A DNA stretch of 64,000 nt from Treponema sp. UBA1747 (GTDB taxonomy: Bacteria > Spirochaetota > Spirochaetia > Treponematales > Treponemataceae): assembly GCA_002315375.1 (NCBI GenBank), contig DCHR01000018.1, positions 79,129 to 143,128 on the forward strand. Reading direction: 5' to 3'. The notes beneath the pieces were generated by a model. It had not been told where the DNA came from. It did no database searches and saw only the letters and a program-made list of their open reading frames with translations. Shown in pieces: positions 53,212 through 60,578 of the stretch (positions are counted from its first letter, which is position 1; every line of letters begins with the position of its first letter). The translations under genes and the position numbers were made by a program.

Positions 53212-54083
53212 TGATTTCGCATATGAACCCTTTCAAACTTTTTACAGAAAAGAAAAAGTCTTCTGAAAATAACCGTCATGCAAAACGCCAGTGGAAGAAG
53301 CATAACAGAAAACTGAGCTTTTCCAATTCGGTTCTTGCACTTGCTCTTGTATTCCTTTTTGTTCCTCTGTTTGTAATTATTTTTTATTCTTTCAATGAGG
53401 CAAAGGATTCAACCTTTACCAGATTCAGCTTTATCTGGTATGAAAAACTGATTTTCGACTCTAAACCTCTCTGGCAGGCTTTGTGGAATTCCCTTATTGT
53501 TGCAGTTACTTCATCGCTGGTTGCTACAATAATCGGAACTCTGGCTGCTATTGGTATCAAATGGTATCAGTTCAAGGGACGTAACTTTATTCAGGCTATC
53601 AGCTTCCTGCCAATGGTTCTTCCTGAAGTTATTATGGGTGTTTCCATGCTTATTTTCTTCAGTGCCATAAAGCTTTCTCTGGGATTGTTTACTATTTTTA
53701 TTGCTCATACAACCTTCTGTCTGCCATTTGTTTACCTTATGGTAAGTGCTCGTGTAGATGAATTTGATTATTCAATCATCGAAGCAAGCCATGACCTGGG
53801 AGCCAATGAAAAACAGACTCTGTTCAAGGTAATTATTCCTGCAATTATGCCTGGTGTAATTTCTGGTTTTATGATGAGCATTACAATGTCTCTGGAAGAT
53901 TACGTTATCACTGCTCTTGTATCCGGACCTGGAAGTACAACTCTTCCTCTTTACGTTTACAGTATGATTCGTTTCGGTGTAAGCCCTGTAATCAACGCCC
54001 TGAGTTTTGTACTTATCCTGATTATCTGTTTTTTCACAATTATTCTTCGCAAAAGTCTCAAATCTTTTGCTGCAAGCAAATAA
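53211..54083 (+). CDS. potC: Spermidine/putrescine ABC transporter permease PotC
   Basis: Second permease subunit. A charged N-terminus (about 40 residues) precedes the first helix (VLALALVFLFVPLFVIIFYSF). The EAA loop is IIEASHDLGANEKQTLFKVIIP, and SLEDYVITALVSGPGSTTLPLYVYS is the PotC signature. Length is 290 residues. AGGAGG (about 53196-53201) precedes the ATG at 53211, which lies in the potB stop. Confidence 0.95.
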   Translation: MISHMNPFKLFTEKKKSSENNRHAKRQWKKHNRKLSFSNSVLALALVFLFVPLFVIIFYSFNEAKDSTFTRFSFIWYEKLIFDSKPLWQALWNSLIVAVTSSLVATIIGTLAAIGIKWYQFKGRNFIQAISFLPMVLPEVIMGVSMLIFFSAIKLSLGLFTIFIAHTTFCLPFVYLMVSARVDEFDYSIIEASHDLGANEKQTLFKVIIPAIMPGVISGFMMSITMSLEDYVITALVSGPGSTTLPLYVYSMIRFGVSPVINALSFVLILIICFFTIILRKSLKSFAASK

Positions 54084-54113
54084 AATCTACTTTTTTTTAG
54101 GGGGATGTTTTTT

Positions 54114-55166
54114 ATGAAAAAAAATGTCACACGTGTATTGTTCGCTGCTGTTCTTGCAGCAGTTGGTCTTGGTTTCGTTTCCTGCGGAGGAGACGATAAT
54201 ACTCTTTATCTCTACAACTGGACATATTACACTCCTGATGAAGTTCTCCGTGACTTTGAAAAAGAATTTAATTGTACTGTAAAAGTAGACAGCTATGCTT
54301 CAAACGAAGAAATGTATGCCAAACTTCGTGCCGGTGCAAAAGGGTATGATATTGTAGTTCCTTCACAGGACTATGCAAGTATCATGATTGCTCAGGGTAT
54401 GCTTCAGCCTTTGGATCAGGCAAAAATGACAAATAAGAAAAACCTGAATCCAAAATGTCTGGAAAAAATGACCTTTGATCCAAATCTTGAATACTGTATG
54501 CCTTATTATTTCGGTGCTGCCGGTGTTTCTGTAAACAAATTAAAGGTTCCGGATGGAAATTATGACCGTTCATGGAATATCTTTGGTGATTCCCGCTTTA
54601 AGGGGCATGCAACTATGATGGATGACATGCGTGAAGTTTTAGGTGATGCTCTGGCAACTCAGGGAAAAAGTGTTAATTCACTTGATGATGCAGAACTCAA
54701 AGCTGCATCGGACCTTGTTTCAAAAACCTGGAAACCAAATCTCGTTAAATTCGATGCAGAAAGTTTTGGTAAATCATTTGCTTCAGGGGACTTCTGGCTT
54801 TGTCAGGGATACGCAGAAGTAATTTTCGGGGAAGTTCCGGAAGATAAATGGTCAGAAACTATCGATTTCTTTATTCCTCAGGATGGTGGTCCTGCATATC
54901 TGGACAGTATGTGTATTCTTAAAGGTGCAAAACATGCAGAACTTGCAAATGAATTCATCAACTATATTCATCGTCCTGAAGTTTATGCAAAATTCCTGGA
55001 TGCCTTCCATTTCCCATGTTTCGTAAACCTTCCTGCAAGCAGTTATGTAAAAACAACACCGATGTATGAAGCTTCAATGATGGATAACTGCGAACTGAAA
55101 AATGACCTTGGAGAAGGACTTGATAAATACAATACTCTCTGGCAGGACATTCGCTTCGGAGACTAA
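54114..55166 (+). CDS. potD: Spermidine/putrescine-binding lipoprotein PotD
   Basis: Extracytoplasmic binding protein of the PotABCD importer. The signal ends in GFVSC (lipobox), so it is anchored to the membrane rather than free in the periplasm. The mature part begins LYLYNWTYYTPDEVLRDFEKEF, the PotD/PotF signature, and contains YDIVVPSQDYASIMI and WLCQGYAEV. Length is 350 residues. I start at 54114 because AGGGGG (54099-54104) is correctly spaced; the ATG at 54105 touches it. A terminator follows at 55205. Confidence 0.95.
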   Translation: MKKNVTRVLFAAVLAAVGLGFVSCGGDDNTLYLYNWTYYTPDEVLRDFEKEFNCTVKVDSYASNEEMYAKLRAGAKGYDIVVPSQDYASIMIAQGMLQPLDQAKMTNKKNLNPKCLEKMTFDPNLEYCMPYYFGAAGVSVNKLKVPDGNYDRSWNIFGDSRFKGHATMMDDMREVLGDALATQGKSVNSLDDAELKAASDLVSKTWKPNLVKFDAESFGKSFASGDFWLCQGYAEVIFGEVPEDKWSETIDFFIPQDGGPAYLDSMCILKGAKHAELANEFINYIHRPEVYAKFLDAFHFPCFVNLPASSYVKTTPMYEASMMDNCELKNDLGEGLDKYNTLWQDIRFGD

Positions 55167-55204
55167 AAATAACAGCTGACAGCAGTCCGCTGTCTGTTTC
55201 CATA

Positions 55205-55244
55205 AAAACTTCTTCCAGATTTATCTGGAAGAAGTTTTTTTTTG
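55205..55244 (+). terminator. Terminator of the potABCD operon
   Basis: AAACTTCTTCCAGA and TCTGGAAGAAGTTT form a 14-bp stem followed by a T-run. Confidence 0.92.
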
Positions 55245-55283
55245 TTTTTTCATTTTTTGCAGAAAAAAATCTATATATAAGGC

Positions 55284-56909
55284 ATGGCAGAAATCGAAAA
55301 ATTCAGTTCTGAAGAAATTGATTACGAAACAGATCTGGTTGCGGGAACTGCTTTCCGTAATTTCGGGATTAAATATCTTTTCCCCTGGCAGAGAATGGTA
55401 ATTGCAAATATTCTTGAAGCTTTTGATATCCGGGTGCATCCTGGTAGTTCAGAAAAAAATCCTGACAAAGGGTTCTTTGAAAGCGAAGATTCCTTTGTCC
55501 GTGGAAAGCAGATTGTCCTACTGCCTACCGGAGCCGGTAAATCTCTATGCTTTCTTGTTCCCGCAGTTCTCCTTCCGGGAGTAACAATGGTGATTTATCC
55601 CTTGCTTGCCCTTATGACTGACCAGTACCGGAGAATGACCGAAGGTTCTCTGAAGGCGGTCATTTTCCGCGGGGGACAGAGTAAGGAAGAACGTGAAGAC
55701 AGCTTTGAAAAGTTGAAATCAGGAGAGGCGCGGGTTATTATTGCAAATCCGGAAGTTCTTCAGAATAAAGATCTTCTGGAAAAGATTAAAGAAATCGGAA
55801 TCAGTCATATAGCTATTGATGAGGCTCATTGTGTGTCGGAATGGGGAGACAGCTTCAGACCTTCATATCTGGAACTTGGAAATGTGCTTCAGTATCTGGC
55901 TCCTCCTGTAATAACTGCCTTTACGGCCACAGCATCTCCATCGGTTTTATCCAGAATTTCCGAGATCCTTTTTAATGGCGAAGCTCATGTGCTTAGAAGT
56001 GAAGCGGACAGACCTAATATTCATTATTTTGTCAGGAATACAGCGGCCAAAAAGAAAGAGGCTCTTCTTATGGCGCAGAAGGAACTGAGACCCCTGATAA
56101 TTTTCTGCGGTACAAGAAACAGAACGGAAGAAATGAGCCGGGAATTGAATGCCTGCTTCGGTAACGGTTTTTCTAAATTTTACCATGCGGGCCTTGAAAA
56201 AGAAGAAAAGGACGAAATAGAAAAATGGTTCTTTGATTCTGAAGACGGGGTTCTTTGTGCAACCTGTGCTTACGGCATGGGCGTCGATAAGAAAAATATT
56301 CATACCGTAATTCATCTGGATCCGCCCCAGACAGCAGAGGCTTACATTCAGGAAGCCGGAAGAGGAGGAAGGGACGGCAGTATTGCAAAGGCAATTCTTT
56401 TATGGAGTCTTGAGGATTCTCTCAGAACCTCGGGGTACAAAAATGGGAGCCGGGAAGCCGCCTTACGGGAATTTGCAGAAACCAGGGATTGCAGGCGGCA
56501 GGTTCTGCTTGATGCCCTCGGGGCTGAAAAGGCTGCCTGTGCCGGTTGTGATTTATGTATCAGCAGGGAAGAATTGAAAAAAACTGATAAGTTGACGGGG
56601 GTTGAAAAATGGAAAATTTCTAAAAGAAACCGTGAAAATCCTTCGGATTATCAGCTGGCCCTTGATATAGTCAGAAAAGGAAAACATTTTTATACCCGGG
56701 AAAGTCTGGAAAGTGAACTTTTTTTCAGAATGAATAGAGAATCAGTGAAGGTTTTCGGAAAGAAAACATGGACACATTCTGATGTGCAGGATATAGTCTA
56801 TAACCTGGAAATCGGTGGAAAAATAAAAAAAGACAGGTTTCTCTGGAAGAATTTCTATTCTGTTTCTTCAGCTGACCCCTCAGTTTCAGTTCCTTCTTCG
56901 CCTTCCTGA
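55284..56909 (+). CDS. recQ: RecQ-family DNA helicase, short form
   Basis: ATP-dependent 3'-5' DNA helicase of the RecQ type. Motifs: FPWQRMVIANIL (motif 0), LLPTGAGKSLCF (Walker A), IDEAHCVSEWGDSFRP (motif II and the aromatic loop), TAFTATASPSVL (III), and QEAGRGGRDG (VI). A zinc-binding region (CRRQVLLDALG then CAGCDLC) and a short winged-helix-like part follow. There is no HRDC domain, and at 541 residues it is shorter than E. coli RecQ (about 610). An insertion after motif 0 (HPGSSEKNPDKGFFESEDSF) is unusual. TATATA lies 6 bases before the ATG, with no ribosome-binding site. The last 55 bases overlap the convergent gene at 56855. Confidence 0.9.
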   Translation: MAEIEKFSSEEIDYETDLVAGTAFRNFGIKYLFPWQRMVIANILEAFDIRVHPGSSEKNPDKGFFESEDSFVRGKQIVLLPTGAGKSLCFLVPAVLLPGVTMVIYPLLALMTDQYRRMTEGSLKAVIFRGGQSKEEREDSFEKLKSGEARVIIANPEVLQNKDLLEKIKEIGISHIAIDEAHCVSEWGDSFRPSYLELGNVLQYLAPPVITAFTATASPSVLSRISEILFNGEAHVLRSEADRPNIHYFVRNTAAKKKEALLMAQKELRPLIIFCGTRNRTEEMSRELNACFGNGFSKFYHAGLEKEEKDEIEKWFFDSEDGVLCATCAYGMGVDKKNIHTVIHLDPPQTAEAYIQEAGRGGRDGSIAKAILLWSLEDSLRTSGYKNGSREAALREFAETRDCRRQVLLDALGAEKAACAGCDLCISREELKKTDKLTGVEKWKISKRNRENPSDYQLALDIVRKGKHFYTRESLESELFFRMNRESVKVFGKKTWTHSDVQDIVYNLEIGGKIKKDRFLWKNFYSVSSADPSVSVPSSPS

Positions 56910-57094
56910 GCAGGAGCCGGCTGACTTACTACAATTATGTTCTTCTTTTTCTTCTGTTTGCGAGGTTTCTTTGTATAATTTGCAATTCCTCCGGCAATTA
57001 TCAGAACCAGAATAAAGCCGACAAAAGTGATGATAACTCTATAATCGGTGAGAACATTTTTTAAAAGAGGTAGTTGGGCCAGTAATGCTTTCAT
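56855..57094 (-). CDS. Small single-pass membrane protein, unknown
   Basis: 79 residues: an amphipathic start (MKALLAQLPLLKNVLTDY), one strong membrane helix (VIITFVGFILVLIIAGGIA), a basic stretch (KKPRKQKKKK) and a Glu/Thr/Gly tail. The hydrophobic helix followed by positive charges is a credible membrane-protein design, not a typical shadow ORF. No ribosome-binding site is seen; GATAAA on the minus strand lies 6 bases before the ATG. Its 3' end is antisense to the end of recQ. Function unknown. Confidence 0.6.
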   Translation of the reverse strand: MKALLAQLPLLKNVLTDYRVIITFVGFILVLIIAGGIANYTKKPRKQKKKKNIIVVSQPAPAQEGEEGTETEGSAEETE

Positions 57095-57185
57095 ATTTGT
57101 TTTATCGGTAAGAATAAAGTATTACTTCACGCAAAAATGCAGTAAATATAATGTTCAAAACCCTTGATTCTGATATACTTTTCAT

Positions 57186-57818
57186 ATGATTGGAATTGTT
57201 GATTACAATGCCGGCAACATTACCAGTGTTGAACGTGCTTTAAAAAGTCTGGGAATAGAATATATTCTTTCAAAAAATCCAGCTGATTTGAAGAATTGCG
57301 ATAAATTGATTTTCCCGGGAGTGGGAGACGCCGCTTATGCAATGCAGCAGCTTAAAGAAACCGGTTTTGATGTTTTTCTCAAGAACTGGGCTGCTGACGG
57401 AAAGCCTCTTCTTGGAATATGTCTGGGAAGTCAGATTATTTTTGATTTTTCTGAGGAAGGCGATACAGCCTGTCTTGGTTTAATTAAAGGAAAAATCCGT
57501 CATTTTGACCACCTTCTTTCAGAAGATGAAAAGAAAATAAACAAAATTCCACATATGGGATGGAATAACCTTACCCGGAAAAACGGCGGCTGTTATATCT
57601 TTGATCAGGTGCCTGAAGCTTCAGATTTTTATTTTGTTCATTCCTACGTAATCTGTCCTGAAGAGGATTCTGTAATCAAAGCTTATGCTGACTACGGAGT
57701 TCAGGTTCCTGCAGTAGTTCAGAGTGGCAGTGTTGTAGCCTGTCAGTTCCATCCTGAAAAATCAGGTGAACCAGGGCTTCAGATTCTCAAGAACTTCTGT
57801 GGAGGTGCATCATGTTAA
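57186..57818 (+). CDS. hisH: Imidazole glycerol phosphate synthase, glutaminase subunit HisH
   Basis: Class I glutamine amidotransferase that supplies ammonia to HisF. It begins IGIVDYNAGNITSVERAL, typical of HisH. The nucleophile Cys is in LLGICLGSQIIF, and the His-Glu pair is in CQFHPEKSG. Length is 210 residues. TATACT (57174-57179) lies 6 bases before the ATG without a ribosome-binding site. It overlaps hisF by 7 bases. No other histidine gene is in the window, so an alternative amidotransferase role cannot be excluded. Confidence 0.9.
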   Translation: MIGIVDYNAGNITSVERALKSLGIEYILSKNPADLKNCDKLIFPGVGDAAYAMQQLKETGFDVFLKNWAADGKPLLGICLGSQIIFDFSEEGDTACLGLIKGKIRHFDHLLSEDEKKINKIPHMGWNNLTRKNGGCYIFDQVPEASDFYFVHSYVICPEEDSVIKAYADYGVQVPAVVQSGSVVACQFHPEKSGEPGLQILKNFCGGASC

Positions 57819-58573
57819 AAAAGAGAGTCATTGTCTGTCTTGATGTAAAAGACGGACGCACAACAAAAGGAGTTAAATTCCAGAATAACATCGATATTGG
57901 GGATCCTGTTGAAATGGCGGCAGAATACTACCGCCAGGGAGTAGATGAACTGGTATTTTATGATATTATCGCTTCTGCCCGTGGACGCGGTCCTATTCTG
58001 GATCTTATTTCAAAGGTTGCTTCCCAGGTTTTTATTCCTTTCTGCGTAGGCGGAGGAATCAATACTATTGAAGATATCAGGGAAACAATTCTTGCCGGCG
58101 CAGAAAAAGTTTCTCTGAACAGTCCTGCAGTAAAAAATCCTTCACTGATTACAGAAGGAGCCCGTATTTTCGGAAACCAGTGCATTGTTCTTGGTATGGA
58201 TGTTCGTAAAGATCCTACGAAACCAAGCGGATATGGTACAACAATTCACGGCGGCCGTGTTGATACAGGTCTTGATGCTCTGGAATGGGCAAAAAAAGGT
58301 GTAAGCCTTGGAGCCGGCGAAATCGTTCTGAATTCAATGGATGCTGACGGAATGAAAACCGGGTATGATATTGAACTGACAAAAATGATTGCAGAAGCAG
58401 TTCCTGTACCTGTTATTGCCAGTGGCGGTGGTGGAACTCCACAACATCTGGCAGATGTTCTTACAGAAGGGAAGGCTGATGCTGCCCTTATTGCTTCCAT
58501 GGTTCATTCAATGGGCTATACAGTTGGTGGAATTAAGGCTGATCTTCGCAAAAGTGGAGTTGCCGTCAGATAA
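57812..58573 (+). CDS. hisF: Imidazole glycerol phosphate synthase, cyclase subunit HisF
   Basis: TIM-barrel cyclase partner of HisH. It begins RVIVCLDVKDGRTTKGVKF, with catalytic Asp in CLDV; the second Asp is in VLGMDVRKD; phosphate loops are FCVGGGINTIEDI and IASGGGGTPQHL. Several positions differ from standard HisF (TTKGVKFQNNIDIGDP where VVKGVNF..LRDAGDP is usual; IIASARGRGP where ITASSEGR is usual). Length is 253 residues, normal. It overlaps hisH, and the two must form one complex. Confidence 0.9.
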   Translation: MLKKRVIVCLDVKDGRTTKGVKFQNNIDIGDPVEMAAEYYRQGVDELVFYDIIASARGRGPILDLISKVASQVFIPFCVGGGINTIEDIRETILAGAEKVSLNSPAVKNPSLITEGARIFGNQCIVLGMDVRKDPTKPSGYGTTIHGGRVDTGLDALEWAKKGVSLGAGEIVLNSMDADGMKTGYDIELTKMIAEAVPVPVIASGGGGTPQHLADVLTEGKADAALIASMVHSMGYTVGGIKADLRKSGVAVR

Positions 58574-58634
58574 TTTACAATTATCTCTTTCCACTTTACA
58601 ATATTAAAACCATATTTTCAGGAGAAAAATAAAT

Positions 58635-58883
58635 ATGTTTGCATTAATCGTTGGAGTTATTTTCATTGCTTTTACTGTATTTGCAGTTCTTCCTGCATGT
58701 CCTTTGAACTGGGGAATGGATGTAATTAATTTCCTTAAGGGAAGTCTTCCTGTTTTTGCTGCATTTGTTGGTCTTATTTGTGTATTCATTGGTGTTGCAG
58801 ATATTAAAGACAAGAACGAAGCTAAAAAAGAAGCACAGATGGAAGCTAAAGCTGAAGAATCTCAGAATTCAGCTTCTGAGTAA
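58635..58883 (+). CDS. Small membrane protein, unknown
   Basis: 82 residues with two hydrophobic segments (FALIVGVIFIAFTVFAVLP and VFAAFVGLICVFIGVADI) and a charged Ala/Glu/Lys tail. CAGGAGA is well spaced before the ATG. Codon use matches the neighbours. It lies between hisF and the ribosomal protein operon. No family recognised. Confidence 0.75.
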   Translation: MFALIVGVIFIAFTVFAVLPACPLNWGMDVINFLKGSLPVFAAFVGLICVFIGVADIKDKNEAKKEAQMEAKAEESQNSASE

Positions 58884-58913
58884 TTGACATAAAGGGCATA
58901 AAAATTATATATT
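58884..58913 (+). promoter_or_regulatory. Promoter of rplM-rpsI
   Basis: A consensus TTGACA (58884-58889) is followed at 18 bases by TATATT (58908-58913); an overlapping TATATA gives 16. It begins one base after the stop of the small membrane protein gene. Confidence 0.75.
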
Positions 58914-58928
58914 TTATTACCCCGTATT

Positions 58929-58953
58929 AATTTGCGACTGCTCATCGCGAATT
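58929..58953 (+). promoter_or_regulatory. Hairpin in the rplM leader
   Basis: AATTTGCGA and TCGCGAATT form a 9-bp stem with a 7-base loop (CTGCTCA) about 80 bases before the rplM ATG, inside the predicted 5' UTR. Ribosomal protein leaders of this kind often bind their own product; here that is only a possibility. Confidence 0.4.
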
Positions 58954-59031
58954 AAGTGACAAAGAATCAGATGCAAAGATTCCGCGGCACACAAACAAAT
59001 TAAACTATAATTTAAGGGATATAGGTATATC

Positions 59032-59460
59032 ATGAAAACCATTTTCGTTAAAGAATACGAACAGGCTCGCAAATGGTACGTTATTGACGCAGCCGGAAAA
59101 CCAATGGGACGTGTAGCTGCAAAAGTAGCTGCTGTTGTTCGCGGAAAAGAAAAAGCCACATTTGCAAAGAACCAGAACTGTGGTGACTATGTTGTAATTA
59201 TCAATGCAGACAAAGTTGCTGTTTCTGGTGGAAAAGAAACAAAGAAGATTTATTATCATCACACAGGTTTCGTTGGTGGACTTCGTGCACAGACATTTGA
59301 AAAACTGAATGAAAAACACCCTGGTGATCCACTCAAACTGGCTATCGCTGGAATGCTTCCACACGGACGTCTTGGACGCGCTATGATGGACAATGTAAAA
59401 ATCTATGCTGGTGCAGATCATCCACATACAGCACAGAATCCACAGCCACTGGAAGTGTAA
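59032..59460 (+). CDS. rplM: 50S ribosomal protein L13
   Basis: Early-assembly large-subunit protein. Conserved segments: RKWYVIDAAGKPMGRVAAKVA, GDYVVIINADKVAVSGGKE, KIYYHHTGFVGGL and GMLPHGRLGRAMM. Length is 142 residues, as in E. coli. AAGGGA precedes the ATG. It is 13 bases from rpsI, the usual pair. Confidence 0.98.
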   Translation: MKTIFVKEYEQARKWYVIDAAGKPMGRVAAKVAAVVRGKEKATFAKNQNCGDYVVIINADKVAVSGGKETKKIYYHHTGFVGGLRAQTFEKLNEKHPGDPLKLAIAGMLPHGRLGRAMMDNVKIYAGADHPHTAQNPQPLEV

Positions 59461-59473
59461 TTAGGAGTTTGTT

Positions 59474-59863
59474 ATGGTAAAAAATATTGCTATTGGTACA
59501 GGTAGAAGAAAGACAGCTGTTGCCCGCGTATTCCTTCGCGAAGGCTCAGGAAAAATCGTTGTAAACGGAAAAGAAGTAAAAGAATACTTCTCTGACGAAC
59601 AGGTTCAGGTTCTCCGTCAGCCACTCGTTGTAACATCAAACGAAAGCAAATTCGACATCCTCATCAACGTATGTGGTGGTGGTATGAACGGACAGGCTGC
59701 TGCATGTCTTCACGGAATCTCACGTGCTCTTACACAGTACGATCCAGATGCACACACAGCTCTTAAAGCTAACGGATATCTTACTCGCGACTCTCGTATG
59801 GTTGAACGTAAGAAGTACGGACAGAAAGGTGCTCGTCGCCGCTTCCAGTTCTCAAAACGCTAG
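59474..59863 (+). CDS. rpsI: 30S ribosomal protein S9
   Basis: Small-subunit protein whose C-terminal tail reaches the P site. GTGRRKTAVARVFLREGSG, GGGMNGQAAACLHGISRAL, and the invariant ending KYGQKGARRRFQFSKR are present. Length is 129 residues, normal. AGGAG precedes the ATG. Two hairpins follow. Confidence 0.98.
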   Translation: MVKNIAIGTGRRKTAVARVFLREGSGKIVVNGKEVKEYFSDEQVQVLRQPLVVTSNESKFDILINVCGGGMNGQAAACLHGISRALTQYDPDAHTALKANGYLTRDSRMVERKKYGQKGARRRFQFSKR

Positions 59864-59878
59864 TTTTTGGACTTTTTA

Positions 59879-59947
59879 TTATGCAGTTTCGGCTGCATAA
59901 AATACAATCCGCGTTGTTCCTTTGGACGATGCGGATTTTTTTTTGTA
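59879..59947 (+). terminator. Tandem hairpins ending rplM-rpsI
   Basis: TTATGCAG and CTGCATAA (59879-59900) form an 8-bp hairpin. It is followed by AATCCGC and GCGGATT (about 59906-59937) with an inner stem, then nine or more T residues, the terminator proper. Confidence 0.88.
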
Positions 59948-59957
59948 TATTTAAGAT

Positions 59958-60578
59958 ATGGAAATTCTTTCAAGTGAAAAAATGTCCTCGGGAATCTATA
60001 AGGTAAGCTCTGCTGATTGCGGTGTTTTTTATATGCGGCCGGTTTATCTTAAGACGTTGTCTGAAAAGGATTTTCTTGAGAATTATGAATTTAACGCTGA
60101 TGTATCCCAGGAAATTATTGATGCCGGTTTGATTACAGCCGCTGAATGTAAAGCCGTTGATTATCTGGCCAGGTCTGAACAGAGCCGTTCCGGTTTGTTC
60201 AAAAAACTGATTGATAAAGGCTATGACAGGGATTTTGTTAATCCGGCTTTGGATTATCTGGAGAGTGTAAAATATCTTTCAGATGAAAGATACTGCCGGT
60301 CCTGGTTGAATACCAGAAAAATCAATCATTTTGAAGGAAGACAAAAGCTGCTTTCAGAGCTTCTTGGGCGGGGAATTCCTAAGGAAACAGCAGGGAATGC
60401 CCTTGATGAATTCTTTCTGGAAAACGATGAAAACCTTATTGCGGAAAAATGTTACCTTAAACTGGTAAAACGGGGAAAATCGGGGGAGAAACTGATTTCT
60501 GCGTTAATGCAGCAGGGATTTTCTTATAAAGTGGCTTCCAGTCTTGAAAAAAATAACGGGAAAATCGATCCCGAATAA
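59958..60578 (+). CDS. recX: RecX-family RecA regulator
   Basis: Modulates RecA filaments. The protein is a run of three-helix RecX repeats: AVDYLARSEQSRSGLFKKLIDKGYD is the first repeat signature, then ESVKYLSDERYCRSWLNTR, GRQKLLSELLGRGIP and GEKLISALMQQGFSYKVASS. Length is 206 residues, typical of longer RecX. TATATT (59946-59951) lies 6 bases before the ATG and overlaps the preceding terminator tail; no ribosome-binding site is seen. No recA is adjacent. Its stop abuts the convergent kinase stop with no spacer. Confidence 0.88.
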   Translation: MEILSSEKMSSGIYKVSSADCGVFYMRPVYLKTLSEKDFLENYEFNADVSQEIIDAGLITAAECKAVDYLARSEQSRSGLFKKLIDKGYDRDFVNPALDYLESVKYLSDERYCRSWLNTRKINHFEGRQKLLSELLGRGIPKETAGNALDEFFLENDENLIAEKCYLKLVKRGKSGEKLISALMQQGFSYKVASSLEKNNGKIDPE

